Shown in pieces: positions 51,920 through 61,562 of a stretch of 64,000 nucleotides of DNA. The translations under genes were made by a program, and so were the position numbers. Origin of the DNA: Oceaniferula marina (GTDB lineage Bacteria > Verrucomicrobiota > Verrucomicrobiia > Verrucomicrobiales > Akkermansiaceae); contig NZ_JACBAZ010000004.1 of the NCBI RefSeq assembly GCF_013391475.1, positions 1 through 64,000 of the forward strand. The letters are read 5' to 3'. The notes below the pieces were generated by a model that was given only the letters and a program-made list of their open reading frames with translations, searched no databases and was not told the DNA's origin. Positions within the stretch are counted from its first letter, which is position 1; each line of letters begins with the position of its first letter.

Positions 51920-51953
51920 AGCGTAGAGGCCAGCAAAATCGGCCAGAGGTCGA

Positions 51954-52406
51954 TTACGCTGGGTTGAGTGGGTAATCAGTGACCCGCTCAAATCCAATGC
52001 CGTAGGTTTTGGCAATCTCAGGCGCGTCCGATGCCTGATAAACGTCACGGTAATAGATTTCCTTCACGCCATAGGCGCAAAGCGTCTGCATGCAGGCAGT
52101 ACAGGGCATCGTGGTTGAGGCAATGATTTTCACCTCGCCGCGTTTGAACAAACTGCAAAGGTTGACTTCCGCGTGCAGCATGAATTTCTGGCGGCCTTCA
52201 CGGTCGTCCCAAAACCCTTCCGGAGCTTGAAACCCCGGGGCGAGACCATTATAAGCCGTCCCAATCACCCGGTTGTCAAAGTCCAACGCGGCGGCCCCCA
52301 CTTTGCGAAAGGGATCCTCGGACCTCAGGCTCGCGACGTGGGCCAGCGCCATCGCATACTGGGGAATGGTGATGCGGTCATTTTCTACAGCGAGGTCTAT
52401 CTGCAT
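51954..52406 (-). CDS. cytidine/deoxycytidylate deaminase family protein
   Basis: 150 residues from the ATG at 52406. The zinc-dependent deaminase motifs are HAEVN (His ligand and catalytic Glu) and PCTACMQTLCAYGV (two Cys ligands). The N-terminal RSEDPFRKVGAAALDFDNRV and GTAYNGLAPGF are typical of dCMP deaminases. It probably turns dCMP into dUMP for dTTP synthesis. The start region is divergent from the phosphoesterase gene. Confidence 0.9.
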   Translation of the reverse strand: MQIDLAVENDRITIPQYAMALAHVASLRSEDPFRKVGAAALDFDNRVIGTAYNGLAPGFQAPEGFWDDREGRQKFMLHAEVNLCSLFKRGEVKIIASTTMPCTACMQTLCAYGVKEIYYRDVYQASDAPEIAKTYGIGFERVTDYPLNPA

Positions 52407-52453
52407 AGACAAGGTCTGGCATAACTGGCATTATCTTGTCGAGCGCATTTGCC

Positions 52454-53311
52454 ATGGATGACCAAAAACGATCACGATTCAACCGCCGGAACTTCATCCG
52501 CGTTACCGGCATGGGTGCGATCGGGGCCTTCTCCTACGCCCGGTGGGTAGAACCGCGGCTGCTGACCGTGACCGAGCGGGACATCCATATCCCCCGTCTG
52601 CCGTCGGCCTTGGACGGCTTGCGTATTGCCCAACTCACCGACTTCCATTACCAGCCCGAGCATCAAGACCAGCTCATGGCCGATGCTGTCGCCACAGTCA
52701 ACGCAGCCAACCCCGACCTGATCTGCCTAACCGGAGATTTTATCACCCAGTCTCCCGACGCCCTCGCGCCATTGATGGAGCACCTCTCCAGACTCAGATC
52801 CAAACATGGGATTTATGGCATCATGGGAAACCACGACGGCTGGAGCGCCTCGCCTTCACTTTTCCAAAATCACTTCCGCAAGGCTGGTCTCGAATTCCTA
52901 CTCAATCAGGGAAGCCGGATCAACATTGGCGGAGCTCCCTTATTCATCTATGGCACCGATTCGATTTGGTCCGGGCGTGTCCATCTCCCGTCATGCTACG
53001 GTGGACACAGCCCGTGCGATCCGGTTCTGGCACTGGTTCACGAACCGGACGTCTTTGACATCATCAAGCGAGACCACCGTGTCGACCTGCAGCTATCCGG
53101 GCACACCCACGGTGGTCAGTGCCGGGTGCCCTTACTCGGCTACGCACCGGTGAAAGTGAGATACGGAAGAAATTACATCTACGGGGACTACCAGGTCGGG
53201 GACTCGAGCATCTTTGTCAGCCGTGGCCTGGGAACCGTCGGCACAACCGTGCGCTTTGCCTGCGCACCGGAAGTTGCCATCCTTACCCTACGCTCCGAGG
53301 AGATCTCGTGA
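52454..53311 (+). CDS. metallophosphoesterase with Tat signal (YaeI/YkuE-like)
   Basis: 285 residues from the ATG at 52454. The N-terminus has a twin-Arg motif (NRRNFIRVTGMGAIGAFSY), so export by Tat is likely. Metal-site motifs: LTDFHYQ, LTGDFITQ, MGNHDGW, LVHEPD, LSGHTHGGQCRVP. Related proteins cleave UDP-diacylglucosamine or other phosphodiesters at the membrane. It is convergent with the archaemetzincin gene across a REP-like palindrome. Confidence 0.92.
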   Translation: MDDQKRSRFNRRNFIRVTGMGAIGAFSYARWVEPRLLTVTERDIHIPRLPSALDGLRIAQLTDFHYQPEHQDQLMADAVATVNAANPDLICLTGDFITQSPDALAPLMEHLSRLRSKHGIYGIMGNHDGWSASPSLFQNHFRKAGLEFLLNQGSRINIGGAPLFIYGTDSIWSGRVHLPSCYGGHSPCDPVLALVHEPDVFDIIKRDHRVDLQLSGHTHGGQCRVPLLGYAPVKVRYGRNYIYGDYQVGDSSIFVSRGLGTVGTTVRFACAPEVAILTLRSEEIS

Positions 53312-53350
53312 GGGCCCCATGAATACCCCCACCCCCAGGAACTTGACAGC

Positions 53351-53373
53351 GGTGGATTGAGGTCCACCCTACC
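53351..53373. repeat. REP-like palindrome with CCTACC tail
   Basis: GGTGGA-TTGAGG-TCCACC followed by CTACCAATCG, between convergent genes. Same layout as the repeats at 47602 and 50083 but a different stem. Confidence 0.5.
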
Positions 53374-53378
53374 AATCG

Positions 53379-54353
53379 TCATTGCTTTTTCTTCATTTGT
53401 TCCAGACGGGATTGAACCCAACGGGCATCCTCTGTCATCCCGTGTTTCACGTAAAAGGCATTCAACTTTTTGTAACGACTCAGTGGAGAAAAGCCAATCA
53501 CCCGATGGAGCTTGCGCAAACAGACCGGGCACAGATGCATCGGTGCAGCATCTGCCTCCTGCAAGTGATTGGCCCCATTCATATTACAATGATAGTAAAT
53601 ACAGTGCCTCACTCCGAACATATGACCGGTCTCATGAGTGAGCACCTTGGCAGCCCGTTTAAGAAGCACGCGGTTTTGTTCCTCTCCCATCACCGAACCC
53701 TCGTCACCACTCTGCGGTAGATAACGGGCGAAGCTAAACACCCCGACTCTGGCACGGTAGCGGGCCTGACCAAACACAAAGTTCCAGCTTTCATCCGGAT
53801 AGAGATCCGTCATCGTCACACCTAACAACGAGTATGCATTATTTGGTATTCGGGCTTGTAAATCATCCAGCACATCTCCGGTCAGCCACTGCTTAAAGTC
53901 TCCGTTCTGCCGGCTAGTCACTTTCCCCGGTAATCTCGCAGGCAGCACTACCACCTTCATCGGGTAATAATACGCCGCTGTAAAATCACGCAAGGCCTCC
54001 AGCGATGGCGAGAGCCTCTCGTCAAACTCTCCGAGCGGTTGGATATAGAGAACCCGCCTTTGCTGGTTAATTTTGTTATATCTCGAGCCACTGTATTGCC
54101 GGTAGGTCTGCCCTTTTTCCGGATGCTGGGACACCCAGTCATTAAAGCCAGGCTCAGGAAAAGAGGCGAAGCTACGATCATCGCCAAACGCAACCCGCAT
54201 CTCATGGTCCAAGCCACGAAGAGAGCCTACGGCCGCCTTGCGAGTTGAGGCATCGGGCACTTGGAACTCAGCTGCCACCATACTGGTAAAAACGATGACC
54301 AGCAGTGAGCACAACACTGCCAACCCGAGGATTCCGATATTTGTCCGATTCAT
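53379..54353 (-). CDS. membrane-anchored archaemetzincin-like metalloprotease
   Basis: 324 residues from the ATG at 54353 (MNRTNIGILGLAVLCSLLV, a membrane anchor or signal). The zinc site is of archaemetzincin type: HETGHMFGVRHC, then CNM four residues later and CPVC about 17 residues on, all spacing as in the M54 family. The N-terminal half carries the family's beta-strand region (VLYIQPLGEFDERLSPSLEA). It probably cleaves peptides in the periplasm. M54 enzymes are best known from archaea and vertebrates. Its start lies near that of the divergent glnD. Confidence 0.88.
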   Translation of the reverse strand: MNRTNIGILGLAVLCSLLVIVFTSMVAAEFQVPDASTRKAAVGSLRGLDHEMRVAFGDDRSFASFPEPGFNDWVSQHPEKGQTYRQYSGSRYNKINQQRRVLYIQPLGEFDERLSPSLEALRDFTAAYYYPMKVVVLPARLPGKVTSRQNGDFKQWLTGDVLDDLQARIPNNAYSLLGVTMTDLYPDESWNFVFGQARYRARVGVFSFARYLPQSGDEGSVMGEEQNRVLLKRAAKVLTHETGHMFGVRHCIYYHCNMNGANHLQEADAAPMHLCPVCLRKLHRVIGFSPLSRYKKLNAFYVKHGMTEDARWVQSRLEQMKKKQ

Positions 54354-54508
54354 TTCGATACAGATATAACGCATTTCATCATGACTTTCTAAGCTAAAAT
54401 TTGACTGTCTATCATTTTGCTCCACCGTTATACCCATGGCTGTCAGCCTCATCGGGTCACTGATTGTCACCCGATCCTGTTATTCTTTCACCCACATTGT
54501 GCCATCCC

Positions 54509-57271
54509 GTGTCTGAGCAAGAAATATCCGTTAACGCGCAACATGCGCTCCATGCCATCCTCGATGGTCAGCTCACTGCTCAGGAAACCGCCACACTGGC
54601 GATGCAGTACATCAAAAATCAGGAAGAGGAAATCCAGGAACTCCACCAGCACGGCGCCGGCGGTCTGGAGATAGCCGAAGCCCGGTCAAACCTACTCGAC
54701 TACGTCCTGGATATTCTTTTTCGTGCGGCCATTCGCAGGCAGGAAGGGAAAACACCGACGGTCAGTCTGGTCGCACAGGGTGGCTACGGCCGGCGACAAC
54801 TCAATCCATCCTCAGACCTCGATCTTCTGTTTCTGCTGCCAAAGGCATCACACAAACTGCCCAAACCCATATCCACCTTGATTGAGGAAGTTCTCTACAC
54901 CTTGTGGGACTGTGGGTTTAAAGTTGGCCACGCCTGCCGCTCGATCGGTGAATGCATCAGTGAGGCCAAAGCTGACCAACAAAGTAAAACCGCTCAGATG
55001 GACGCCCGCCTGATTTCGGGGGATGACAAACTCTTCGATGACTTCACCCGGAAGTTTGAGAAAGAATGTGTGCAAAAAGGCCAGGAAGATTTTTTTAACC
55101 TGAGACGTGAAGACCTCAGGCGGCGCCATAGCAAGTACTCCCACACGGTGTTCCTTCAAGAACCGCATGTCAAAGAAAGCTGCGGAGGTTTGAGGGATTA
55201 TCAAAACGTCCTCTGGGTTGCCCGTGTCAAGCGCGGCTTCAAATCGCTCGAAGAACTGGTCGAGGCAAAAATCATCACCAATAGCACCTGCCAGCAACTT
55301 CAGGCGGGGTTCGACTTTCTACACCGAGTTCGCAACGAACTGCACTATGAAAACGGGCGCTGCACCGACACCCTGACGCTACGCCTGCAAGGAGTGGTGG
55401 CAAACCGCTTTGCCTACCCCCAAAAAACCATCTTACGCCGCTGTGAGTTTTTCATGCGCGACTACTACCGGCACACCCGGGCCATCTACACCCACAGCAC
55501 CTCGCTGATGGAATACTTCGAGATCGAAAGACAGGAACGCAAACCCCAAGGGCTGCTCAGCATCCTCCCGTTTCGAACCAAACAAGCGAAAGCCGAAAAG
55601 TTCGATGGATTCATTGCCCGCAACGGCCGAATCTCCCTCGCCTACAAAGAGGCATTGGAAGAAGACCCCAACCGCTTGATGCGCCTCTTCCAACATTGCC
55701 AGCTAAAATCACTCGAGCTCAGCCCTCAAGCCCGGCGCTACATCCACCGCGCAGCAAAAAAAATCGACCGCTCGTTCCGCTACAAACAAGCCAACCGCGA
55801 AACATTCCGCGCCATTCTCGAACGCAAGGGAGAGGTCGGACGTATCCTTAGGCTGATGCACCGAACCACCGTGCTCGACAAATACCTTCCCGAATTCGGA
55901 GCTCTCGACTGCTTGGTCCAACACGAATTCTTCCACCGCTACACCGCAGACGAACACACGCTTCGCTGCATTGACCAATTAGACAGCTTGGTCGATTCTC
56001 CGGATGAAACCGACCGTGGGCGCAAACTCTACCGCAGACTCTTACACAACATCCAGGATCCCTACGCACTCTATCTGGCACTCATCCTGCACGACACCGG
56101 TCGGGCTGAAAATGTTCGCGAGCACATTGACGGCTCAACCATTCTCGCGGATAAAGTCTGCCGCAGGCTCAGAATCTCAGGAGGGCGCCGAAGCCTGATT
56201 ATGTTTCTCGTCGACCACCATCTCACTTTTTGGCGCTATGCCACCAGCCGGGATTTATCCGACATCACCGTGATCGAAGAGTTTGCCAACATCATGAAAG
56301 ACAAGGCCAATCTGGATGCACTGCTGCTGTTCACCTGGGCCGACTCTAACGGAACCAATGAAGAGGCCTGGTCGCCATGGAAAGAATCCCTGATGCTTCA
56401 ACTCTATGAGGCAACCCGCCTCTGGCTGAGAAAAGGTAAGGAGCACTTCAAAAACACCCTCACCGACAATAAAGACGAACTGCGAACCCGCTGCCGTAAA
56501 ATTCTATCCAAGTCCTATCACGAAGAGATGGAGCGGCACTTCGAGCTGATGCCCAATGCCTATTTCCGGTTCAGGGAACCGCGCAATATCTCCATTCACA
56601 TCAAGTCCGTTTACCAATTTTTCAAACGCAACGCAAAATCCAATGGGGCCTTTGAATGTGACATGCGTTGGATCGACCGCTCGGACCGATCCCACACCGA
56701 GCTTGTGGTCACCGCTTGGAACCGTCCATTGTTCCTCGAAAAAGTTTGCTGTGCGCTGGCATCCCAGGAAATCAACATCATCGGCGCGGATGTTTACACC
56801 CGGCTCGACGGCGTGGTCTGCGATATTTTCCAGGTGTGCACCGTCGACCACGAACCGGTGACATTGGAACGTGATCAAAAGCGTGTTCTGGAAACATTCC
56901 GGGCCATCAATCAGGATCCGGATCCTCAGACACATTACGACCCAAACCAATACCTCAAACGTAAAACCAATTTCCTCCGGACCGATGTCTCTGAAGGTGG
57001 GATCCCCTTCCCCACCCGTGTGCATATCAGCAATGATTTGAGTGACACCTGCACCGCCATTGAAATCCAAGCTCTGGACAGGATCGCCTTACTCCACGAT
57101 TTGTTTTATGCCGTCGACCAGTTAGGGCTAGCCACCGTACACGCACGTATTTGCACAGAAAAAGGAGCCGCGATGAATACCATCTACGTCACCTGGCCGG
57201 ATGGCAGCAAAATCATCAATGAAGAAAAGCACGAGGAGATCACAGAAAAACTCGGTAAGCTCATCAGCTAA
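54509..57271 (+). CDS. glnD: PII uridylyltransferase / uridylyl-removing enzyme GlnD
   Basis: 920 residues from a GTG at 54509; a TTG at 54464 is the alternative. Nucleotidyltransferase domain with GGYGRRQLNPSSDLDLLFLL near residue 90, GGLRDYQNVLW near 225, HD domain (about 470-600; FHRYTADEHTLRCI, LILHDTGRA), and two C-terminal ACT domains (about 735-805 and 840-915; LVVTAWNRPLFLEKVCCAL, IEIQALDRIALLHDLFYAV). It controls nitrogen assimilation by modifying PII in response to glutamine. No PII gene is in the window. Confidence 0.95.
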   Translation: MSEQEISVNAQHALHAILDGQLTAQETATLAMQYIKNQEEEIQELHQHGAGGLEIAEARSNLLDYVLDILFRAAIRRQEGKTPTVSLVAQGGYGRRQLNPSSDLDLLFLLPKASHKLPKPISTLIEEVLYTLWDCGFKVGHACRSIGECISEAKADQQSKTAQMDARLISGDDKLFDDFTRKFEKECVQKGQEDFFNLRREDLRRRHSKYSHTVFLQEPHVKESCGGLRDYQNVLWVARVKRGFKSLEELVEAKIITNSTCQQLQAGFDFLHRVRNELHYENGRCTDTLTLRLQGVVANRFAYPQKTILRRCEFFMRDYYRHTRAIYTHSTSLMEYFEIERQERKPQGLLSILPFRTKQAKAEKFDGFIARNGRISLAYKEALEEDPNRLMRLFQHCQLKSLELSPQARRYIHRAAKKIDRSFRYKQANRETFRAILERKGEVGRILRLMHRTTVLDKYLPEFGALDCLVQHEFFHRYTADEHTLRCIDQLDSLVDSPDETDRGRKLYRRLLHNIQDPYALYLALILHDTGRAENVREHIDGSTILADKVCRRLRISGGRRSLIMFLVDHHLTFWRYATSRDLSDITVIEEFANIMKDKANLDALLLFTWADSNGTNEEAWSPWKESLMLQLYEATRLWLRKGKEHFKNTLTDNKDELRTRCRKILSKSYHEEMERHFELMPNAYFRFREPRNISIHIKSVYQFFKRNAKSNGAFECDMRWIDRSDRSHTELVVTAWNRPLFLEKVCCALASQEINIIGADVYTRLDGVVCDIFQVCTVDHEPVTLERDQKRVLETFRAINQDPDPQTHYDPNQYLKRKTNFLRTDVSEGGIPFPTRVHISNDLSDTCTAIEIQALDRIALLHDLFYAVDQLGLATVHARICTEKGAAMNTIYVTWPDGSKIINEEKHEEITEKLGKLIS

Positions 57272-57313
57272 TCACGTATGCTCGCATAAGAAAGATTCAG
57301 GAACCCGTCGCCC

Positions 57314-57865
57314 ATGAACATTTCAGTCTATATTGCCATCTCAACCGACGGTTTTATTGCGCGCGATGATGGAGACGTCAGTTGGCTTGATTCCTTCAAT
57401 CAGGATCCTGAAAGCGACTACGGGTTCGGCACCTTTTTTGCATCGGTGGACTGCCTTGTCATGGGTCGAAAAACCTTCGAGAAAGTACTTTCATTCAACG
57501 ACTGGCCTTACGCAAACAAACAGGTAGCCGTTCTTAGTCAGCGAGGCACAAGCATCCCTGACACATTATCCGACACCGTGGAGTGCATGCATGGAGAACC
57601 GGAAGAAATCGTCAACGATCTTGCCAAACGGGGATTCAAACACCTCTACATCGATGGCGGTGAAACCATCAGGAGGTTCCTGGCCTCTCATCTGATTGAC
57701 GATCTTATCTTAACCAGAGCCCCCCTGCTGCTCGGGTCGGGCATCTCACTCTTCAACAGACTTGAAAAAGAAATCCCGCTCAAGCATCTCGACTCAAAGT
57801 CATTTTCCAACGGACTTGTTCAGGATCATTACCGAATCCAAAAAACAAAGGTAAAGATCACCTAG
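57314..57865 (+). CDS. dihydrofolate reductase-like (RibD C-terminal domain) protein
   Basis: 183 residues. The DHFR/RibD-C fold is shown by SVYIAISTDGFIARDDG, VDCLVMGRKTFEKVL, HLYIDGGETIRRFL and LTRAPLLLGSGISLF. Members are stand-alone NADPH reductases of uncertain substrate, not the classical folA. The start ATG lies 42 bases after glnD on the same strand, so they may be co-transcribed. Confidence 0.92.
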   Translation: MNISVYIAISTDGFIARDDGDVSWLDSFNQDPESDYGFGTFFASVDCLVMGRKTFEKVLSFNDWPYANKQVAVLSQRGTSIPDTLSDTVECMHGEPEEIVNDLAKRGFKHLYIDGGETIRRFLASHLIDDLILTRAPLLLGSGISLFNRLEKEIPLKHLDSKSFSNGLVQDHYRIQKTKVKIT

Positions 57866-57952
57866 CATACATACCTTTCGGCTTGAATCTTGAGGGAACA
57901 AGCAAGAACGATCAATCCTTAGCTCAGCGAAAAGTTAGAAACCGGTCCGATT

Positions 57953-60157
57953 TCAGACTTCGCCCTTTAACAGTCGCTGATGTTTGGCATTCAGCTCACG
58001 AAGAGATTTTTTATTTGCAGGTTTCGCTTTCAAACTTTTTGTTAGTTCAGCCAACACGGTTCCGTAAAACTTATCCAACTGTTTGCCTTTTTTCTTACTG
58101 ACCACCACTTTCCGGTCATCGGAAAAGGCATCCAACAAGCTTCTCAACCATGTTTCCCGAGCATCTCTCGGACCAGGAAACGATGCCACGGTGGCAATCC
58201 GTTGACTGAGTCTAGCTTGCGCGCGTTTCATATTCTTCCGCCCTTTGGGTGGCTTTGCCAAAAACCGTGTTAGTTCAGCAGAGATATCAGACTGCACCGT
58301 TGCCACGCCCTCGATCCGGCAACGACAACGGTCAAGCATCGCAGTGAGATGCACATCTCCGGATTCGATCAATCTATTGAGTCGTGAGGATACAAGTTGT
58401 AAATCTTGCTTGGAGAAACGATCGAGATCACGCAGTGCGATCACGGCCATTTGCTCCTGCCCGATATGCCGTAAGGTAGCGATTTTACTCTCGGTAGACG
58501 ACTTGGGGTTGATCTTGTCCTCTCCCAAGTCTGCTGATGCATCCCGGTCTTCCTGACGCTCCCTCTCAGCTTTCACACTGAGCTCTCGGTTGAAGGAGTC
58601 GAACAGAGCCACGAGTTCGGCACCGGATCTTGAATCCTCCGCCAACACGTACCAGGCTTCGATATTATATGGGTTGCGTTTTAGCGCACTCAGTAGCAGA
58701 GCACGACCAGTTTTCAGCCGCAGGGGTTCAGGCATGGCTCGATACATGTGCAGTGCAATACGCGTATCAAGGAAAGAATCCAGTCCGGCGTTCATCGCCT
58801 GGGCAAGGGCAAAATGGTACTCCGAGTATACGGAAAATTTCCCGCGACTTCTCACCTTCGGTTGATCGGCAAAAAGCCAAGGAGCCGTGGTTTTATCAGG
58901 TCCACCTGTGGCGGCCTGACCAACCGCCGCCAAATATTCACGCCGCTCATTCATATCGTAACGGACAATACACGAGTGACCAGGCTGCCCCGCTTTCACA
59001 ATCGGCACACCAAGGGAAGTCAAGGTTCCGTTGGCAATCGAGCTCATGGTGCCGCAAACGCCCCCCGTGGTGATCGTGGACGGCCAGGAGCTCCAATGCC
59101 ATGGGCTCGGTTCCAAGGAGCGATCCACACCAACAGGGAAGCGGTTATATGGCCCGTATGTGTGGAGCCGCTTTCCTCCGTGTTTCCCTTGGTATTTTTC
59201 CCAAATGTGTTCGGCTTCATCCAGAGGCCAGGTCATACTCAAGGGCATGAGTATCGGCCATGGCGACTCTTTGACCGGATAGAGCGGCCAACGTTGCCCA
59301 TCCTCCAAGCTGAGTTGCGACGCCGGAGTTTGGTATATTTTATCCAAGAAAACCAGATACTCGGACACCCGTGGGTAGTCACTCCGCTTCGCCGGACGCA
59401 GCTCCTGAGCCAGCATGATACTGCGCAGAACTCCAGGTAGTGCCCGCTCCGCCTTTTTCACTCCTGCTTCGGTCAAGATGGCTTCCATTGCCTTGCGGTG
59501 GGAATCCTGAACGTAGGCATCCTTCAAAGGCAATGCGTGCTGCTTGAGATACGCTGATATTTTATCCGTTGCGGCATACTTCTCAATCCCACCTGCCTTT
59601 CTGGTCCCGGCAAGGTAGGCTTCAGGCTCCACGCCCTTCGCTCTGGCTTCGTCCCCCCACTCGTAAAGCTTGGCAAATTTCAAATTCACGGCAGCACCGG
59701 CAATCGCCCCCACTCCGATACTACGGCGAGCCACAGCGGCCCCCAAACAAAACTGTCGGTAGCGCTGGAACATCTCATCCCCGAGTTCTGTGCGCAGCTG
59801 GTCCAGATTTATCAAAATCCGGGGATCAGCAGGTGAAACCGATGCGTAAACAGCCAATCGAGCATCCTCATGCGCATCCACCCAGGCCACGGTTTCAGCT
59901 GAAACGCTCTTCCCCGAGGCCTTCAATGCGGAAAGCATCTCGGTTCTGGCTTGGGCTATAAAAGCATCGCGGATTTGATCGCTCCACTTCCCCTTGGCCG
60001 CCAACACCTCCACTTCCAAGCTCTGGCTCATTGCTGGCTTGTTCTTTACTGAATCCGCGGCCGACAAGTCACCTTGCCCCAACAAAACTAGACAAGAAAC
60101 TCGCAAACATTTCAAAAAAAGCTGCTGTTTCTTTGGCCCTTGTAAATTGTCCATCAC
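57953..60157 (-). CDS. secreted protein with transglutaminase-like Cys/His core
   Basis: 734 residues with a signal peptide (residues 1-34). Around residues 360-400 lies TTGGVCGTMSSIANGTLTSL, with Cys near 367, then VPIVKAGQPGHSCIVRYD with His near 392. Cys followed by His after a GxPGH loop is the arrangement of transglutaminase-like thiol enzymes. The rest is helical; the C-terminal 200 residues are Lys/Arg-rich (SKKKGKQLDKFYG). The family is unknown to me; a peptidase, amidase or cross-linker are all possible. It is divergent from the phosphatase gene at 60286. Confidence 0.7.
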   Translation of the reverse strand: MMDNLQGPKKQQLFLKCLRVSCLVLLGQGDLSAADSVKNKPAMSQSLEVEVLAAKGKWSDQIRDAFIAQARTEMLSALKASGKSVSAETVAWVDAHEDARLAVYASVSPADPRILINLDQLRTELGDEMFQRYRQFCLGAAVARRSIGVGAIAGAAVNLKFAKLYEWGDEARAKGVEPEAYLAGTRKAGGIEKYAATDKISAYLKQHALPLKDAYVQDSHRKAMEAILTEAGVKKAERALPGVLRSIMLAQELRPAKRSDYPRVSEYLVFLDKIYQTPASQLSLEDGQRWPLYPVKESPWPILMPLSMTWPLDEAEHIWEKYQGKHGGKRLHTYGPYNRFPVGVDRSLEPSPWHWSSWPSTITTGGVCGTMSSIANGTLTSLGVPIVKAGQPGHSCIVRYDMNERREYLAAVGQAATGGPDKTTAPWLFADQPKVRSRGKFSVYSEYHFALAQAMNAGLDSFLDTRIALHMYRAMPEPLRLKTGRALLLSALKRNPYNIEAWYVLAEDSRSGAELVALFDSFNRELSVKAERERQEDRDASADLGEDKINPKSSTESKIATLRHIGQEQMAVIALRDLDRFSKQDLQLVSSRLNRLIESGDVHLTAMLDRCRCRIEGVATVQSDISAELTRFLAKPPKGRKNMKRAQARLSQRIATVASFPGPRDARETWLRSLLDAFSDDRKVVVSKKKGKQLDKFYGTVLAELTKSLKAKPANKKSLRELNAKHQRLLKGEV

Positions 60158-60285
60158 CCAGTGTGAACGCCGGAGACGAGGTGATTCTTACATCGATTCA
60201 TCGTCAATTTTCCTATCTCAGCCGAGTGAGTGAACTGTCACATGCTTGCTGTGTCTTGGTATGCCACATGCTATTGATGCCGTGT

Positions 60286-61083
60286 ATGTCTCAATCTACA
60301 CTCAAGAAAGTCGGATTCCTTCTCGACATGGATGGTGTCATTTACCGTGGAAATGAACTCATTCCAGGGTCTGACACCTTCCTAAAAAAGCTCAAGTCCC
60401 TCGAAATCCCCTACATGTTTCTCACCAACAACAGCCAGCGAACGCGCCGGGATGTTGCATTGAAACTCACCCGGATGGGGATCGAAGCCAAACCAGAGGA
60501 AATTTTCACCTGCGCCATGGCTACCGCTCGCTACTTGGCACTCAAAAAACCAAACGGAACCGCCTATGTCATCGGAGAGAATGGCCTGACCGCGGCCCTC
60601 CACCAAAACGGCTACACGGTCGTCGATGACGAACCCGATTTTGTTGTCGTCGGGGAGGGACGGACCATCAACTTCGAAATGATTGAAAAAGCCGTCCGCC
60701 TCGTGGCCAAGGGAGCCTCCCTGATTGCCACCAACCTCGATGCCGTCTGCCCCACGGAACAAGGTATTCGCCCGGGCTGTGGTGCCATTGTCGCCATGAT
60801 CGAAAGCGCCACAGGAAAAAAAGCGTTCTCCGTAGGAAAACCAAGTCCAGTGATGATGCGTATGGCTCGAAAAGAGTTGGGGCTCAGCACGGATGAAACC
60901 ATCATGGTTGGGGACACCATGTACACCGACGTGCTCGGAGCCGTGCAGATGGGATACCGATCCGTGCTCGTCCTGAGTGGCCACACCGAAGAAAAAAGCA
61001 TCAGCAACTACGCCTACGCACCCGACCTTGTGGCCTCCTGTCTCAACGAGATCCCGGAAACGTTTTATCTCACCCACGGGTAG
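60286..61083 (+). CDS. HAD-family (NagD-like, subclass IIA) phosphatase
   Basis: 265 residues from the ATG at 60286 (MSQSTLKKVGFLLDMDG); a longer frame from 60031 overlaps the divergent gene and is rejected. HAD motifs: DMDGVIYRG (nucleophile and acid Asp), FLTNNSQRTR, KPSPVMMRMA with the Lys, and MVGDTMYTDVLGAVQMGY. NagD-type enzymes dephosphorylate sugar or nucleotide phosphates. Monocistronic. Confidence 0.94.
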   Translation: MSQSTLKKVGFLLDMDGVIYRGNELIPGSDTFLKKLKSLEIPYMFLTNNSQRTRRDVALKLTRMGIEAKPEEIFTCAMATARYLALKKPNGTAYVIGENGLTAALHQNGYTVVDDEPDFVVVGEGRTINFEMIEKAVRLVAKGASLIATNLDAVCPTEQGIRPGCGAIVAMIESATGKKAFSVGKPSPVMMRMARKELGLSTDETIMVGDTMYTDVLGAVQMGYRSVLVLSGHTEEKSISNYAYAPDLVASCLNEIPETFYLTHG

Positions 61084-61101
61084 TGAGCCGCAAAAGATCC
61101 A

Positions 61102-61506
61102 TCACACGGCCCGGGGGCCGGGTCTCTCATCCACCAATCCCATCTCCCTGGCGCGATCCATGGGGATGGGTTTGGCTTGGCACTGCTCCTGCCACCCCGG
61201 GAAATTCCAGTAATTGGGAAAGCCCTTACACTGCTCCGGCTTGACCGGGTTGATCCGGCAGTTTTTGCCATCTAGCATGATGCACTCGTGGTTCTCCTTT
61301 TCGATCAGGGACAATCCGCTGCGATTGGTCCGCAAACGAGTAAACCGGTCGATGAATGCCTGCGTCTCCATACCGAGAAATGCCGCAATCTTCTCGATTT
61401 CCCCGGGTTCGACCCGAACATCACCAGGCCACTTGCAACAGACCGTACATCGGTCACATTGGTACCACACTTCGGGTTCCTTTGATACCTCGGATTCCAT
61501 CGTCAT
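61102..61506 (-). CDS. YkgJ-family cysteine-cluster protein
   Basis: 134 residues. Cys pattern CDRCTVCCKWPGDV, later ECIMLDGKNCRINPVKPEQC and FPNYWNFPGWQEQC, as in the zinc/iron-chelating (YkgJ, CxxCxxCC) family. The cluster probably binds an Fe-S centre or zinc; the function is not settled. It is convergent with the NagD-like gene. Confidence 0.9.
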   Translation of the reverse strand: MTMESEVSKEPEVWYQCDRCTVCCKWPGDVRVEPGEIEKIAAFLGMETQAFIDRFTRLRTNRSGLSLIEKENHECIMLDGKNCRINPVKPEQCKGFPNYWNFPGWQEQCQAKPIPMDRAREMGLVDERPGPRAV

Positions 61507-61562
61507 ACGATCCTGAGATCAGCCGCGGAGCTTTTTTCAATCACCCGACAAGCATCCAAACG

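Noticed and set aside
60031-60285. N-terminal extension of the NagD-like phosphatase
   Set aside because: It overlaps the 5' end of the divergent gene and precedes the conserved HAD start; the ATG at 60286 fits the family.
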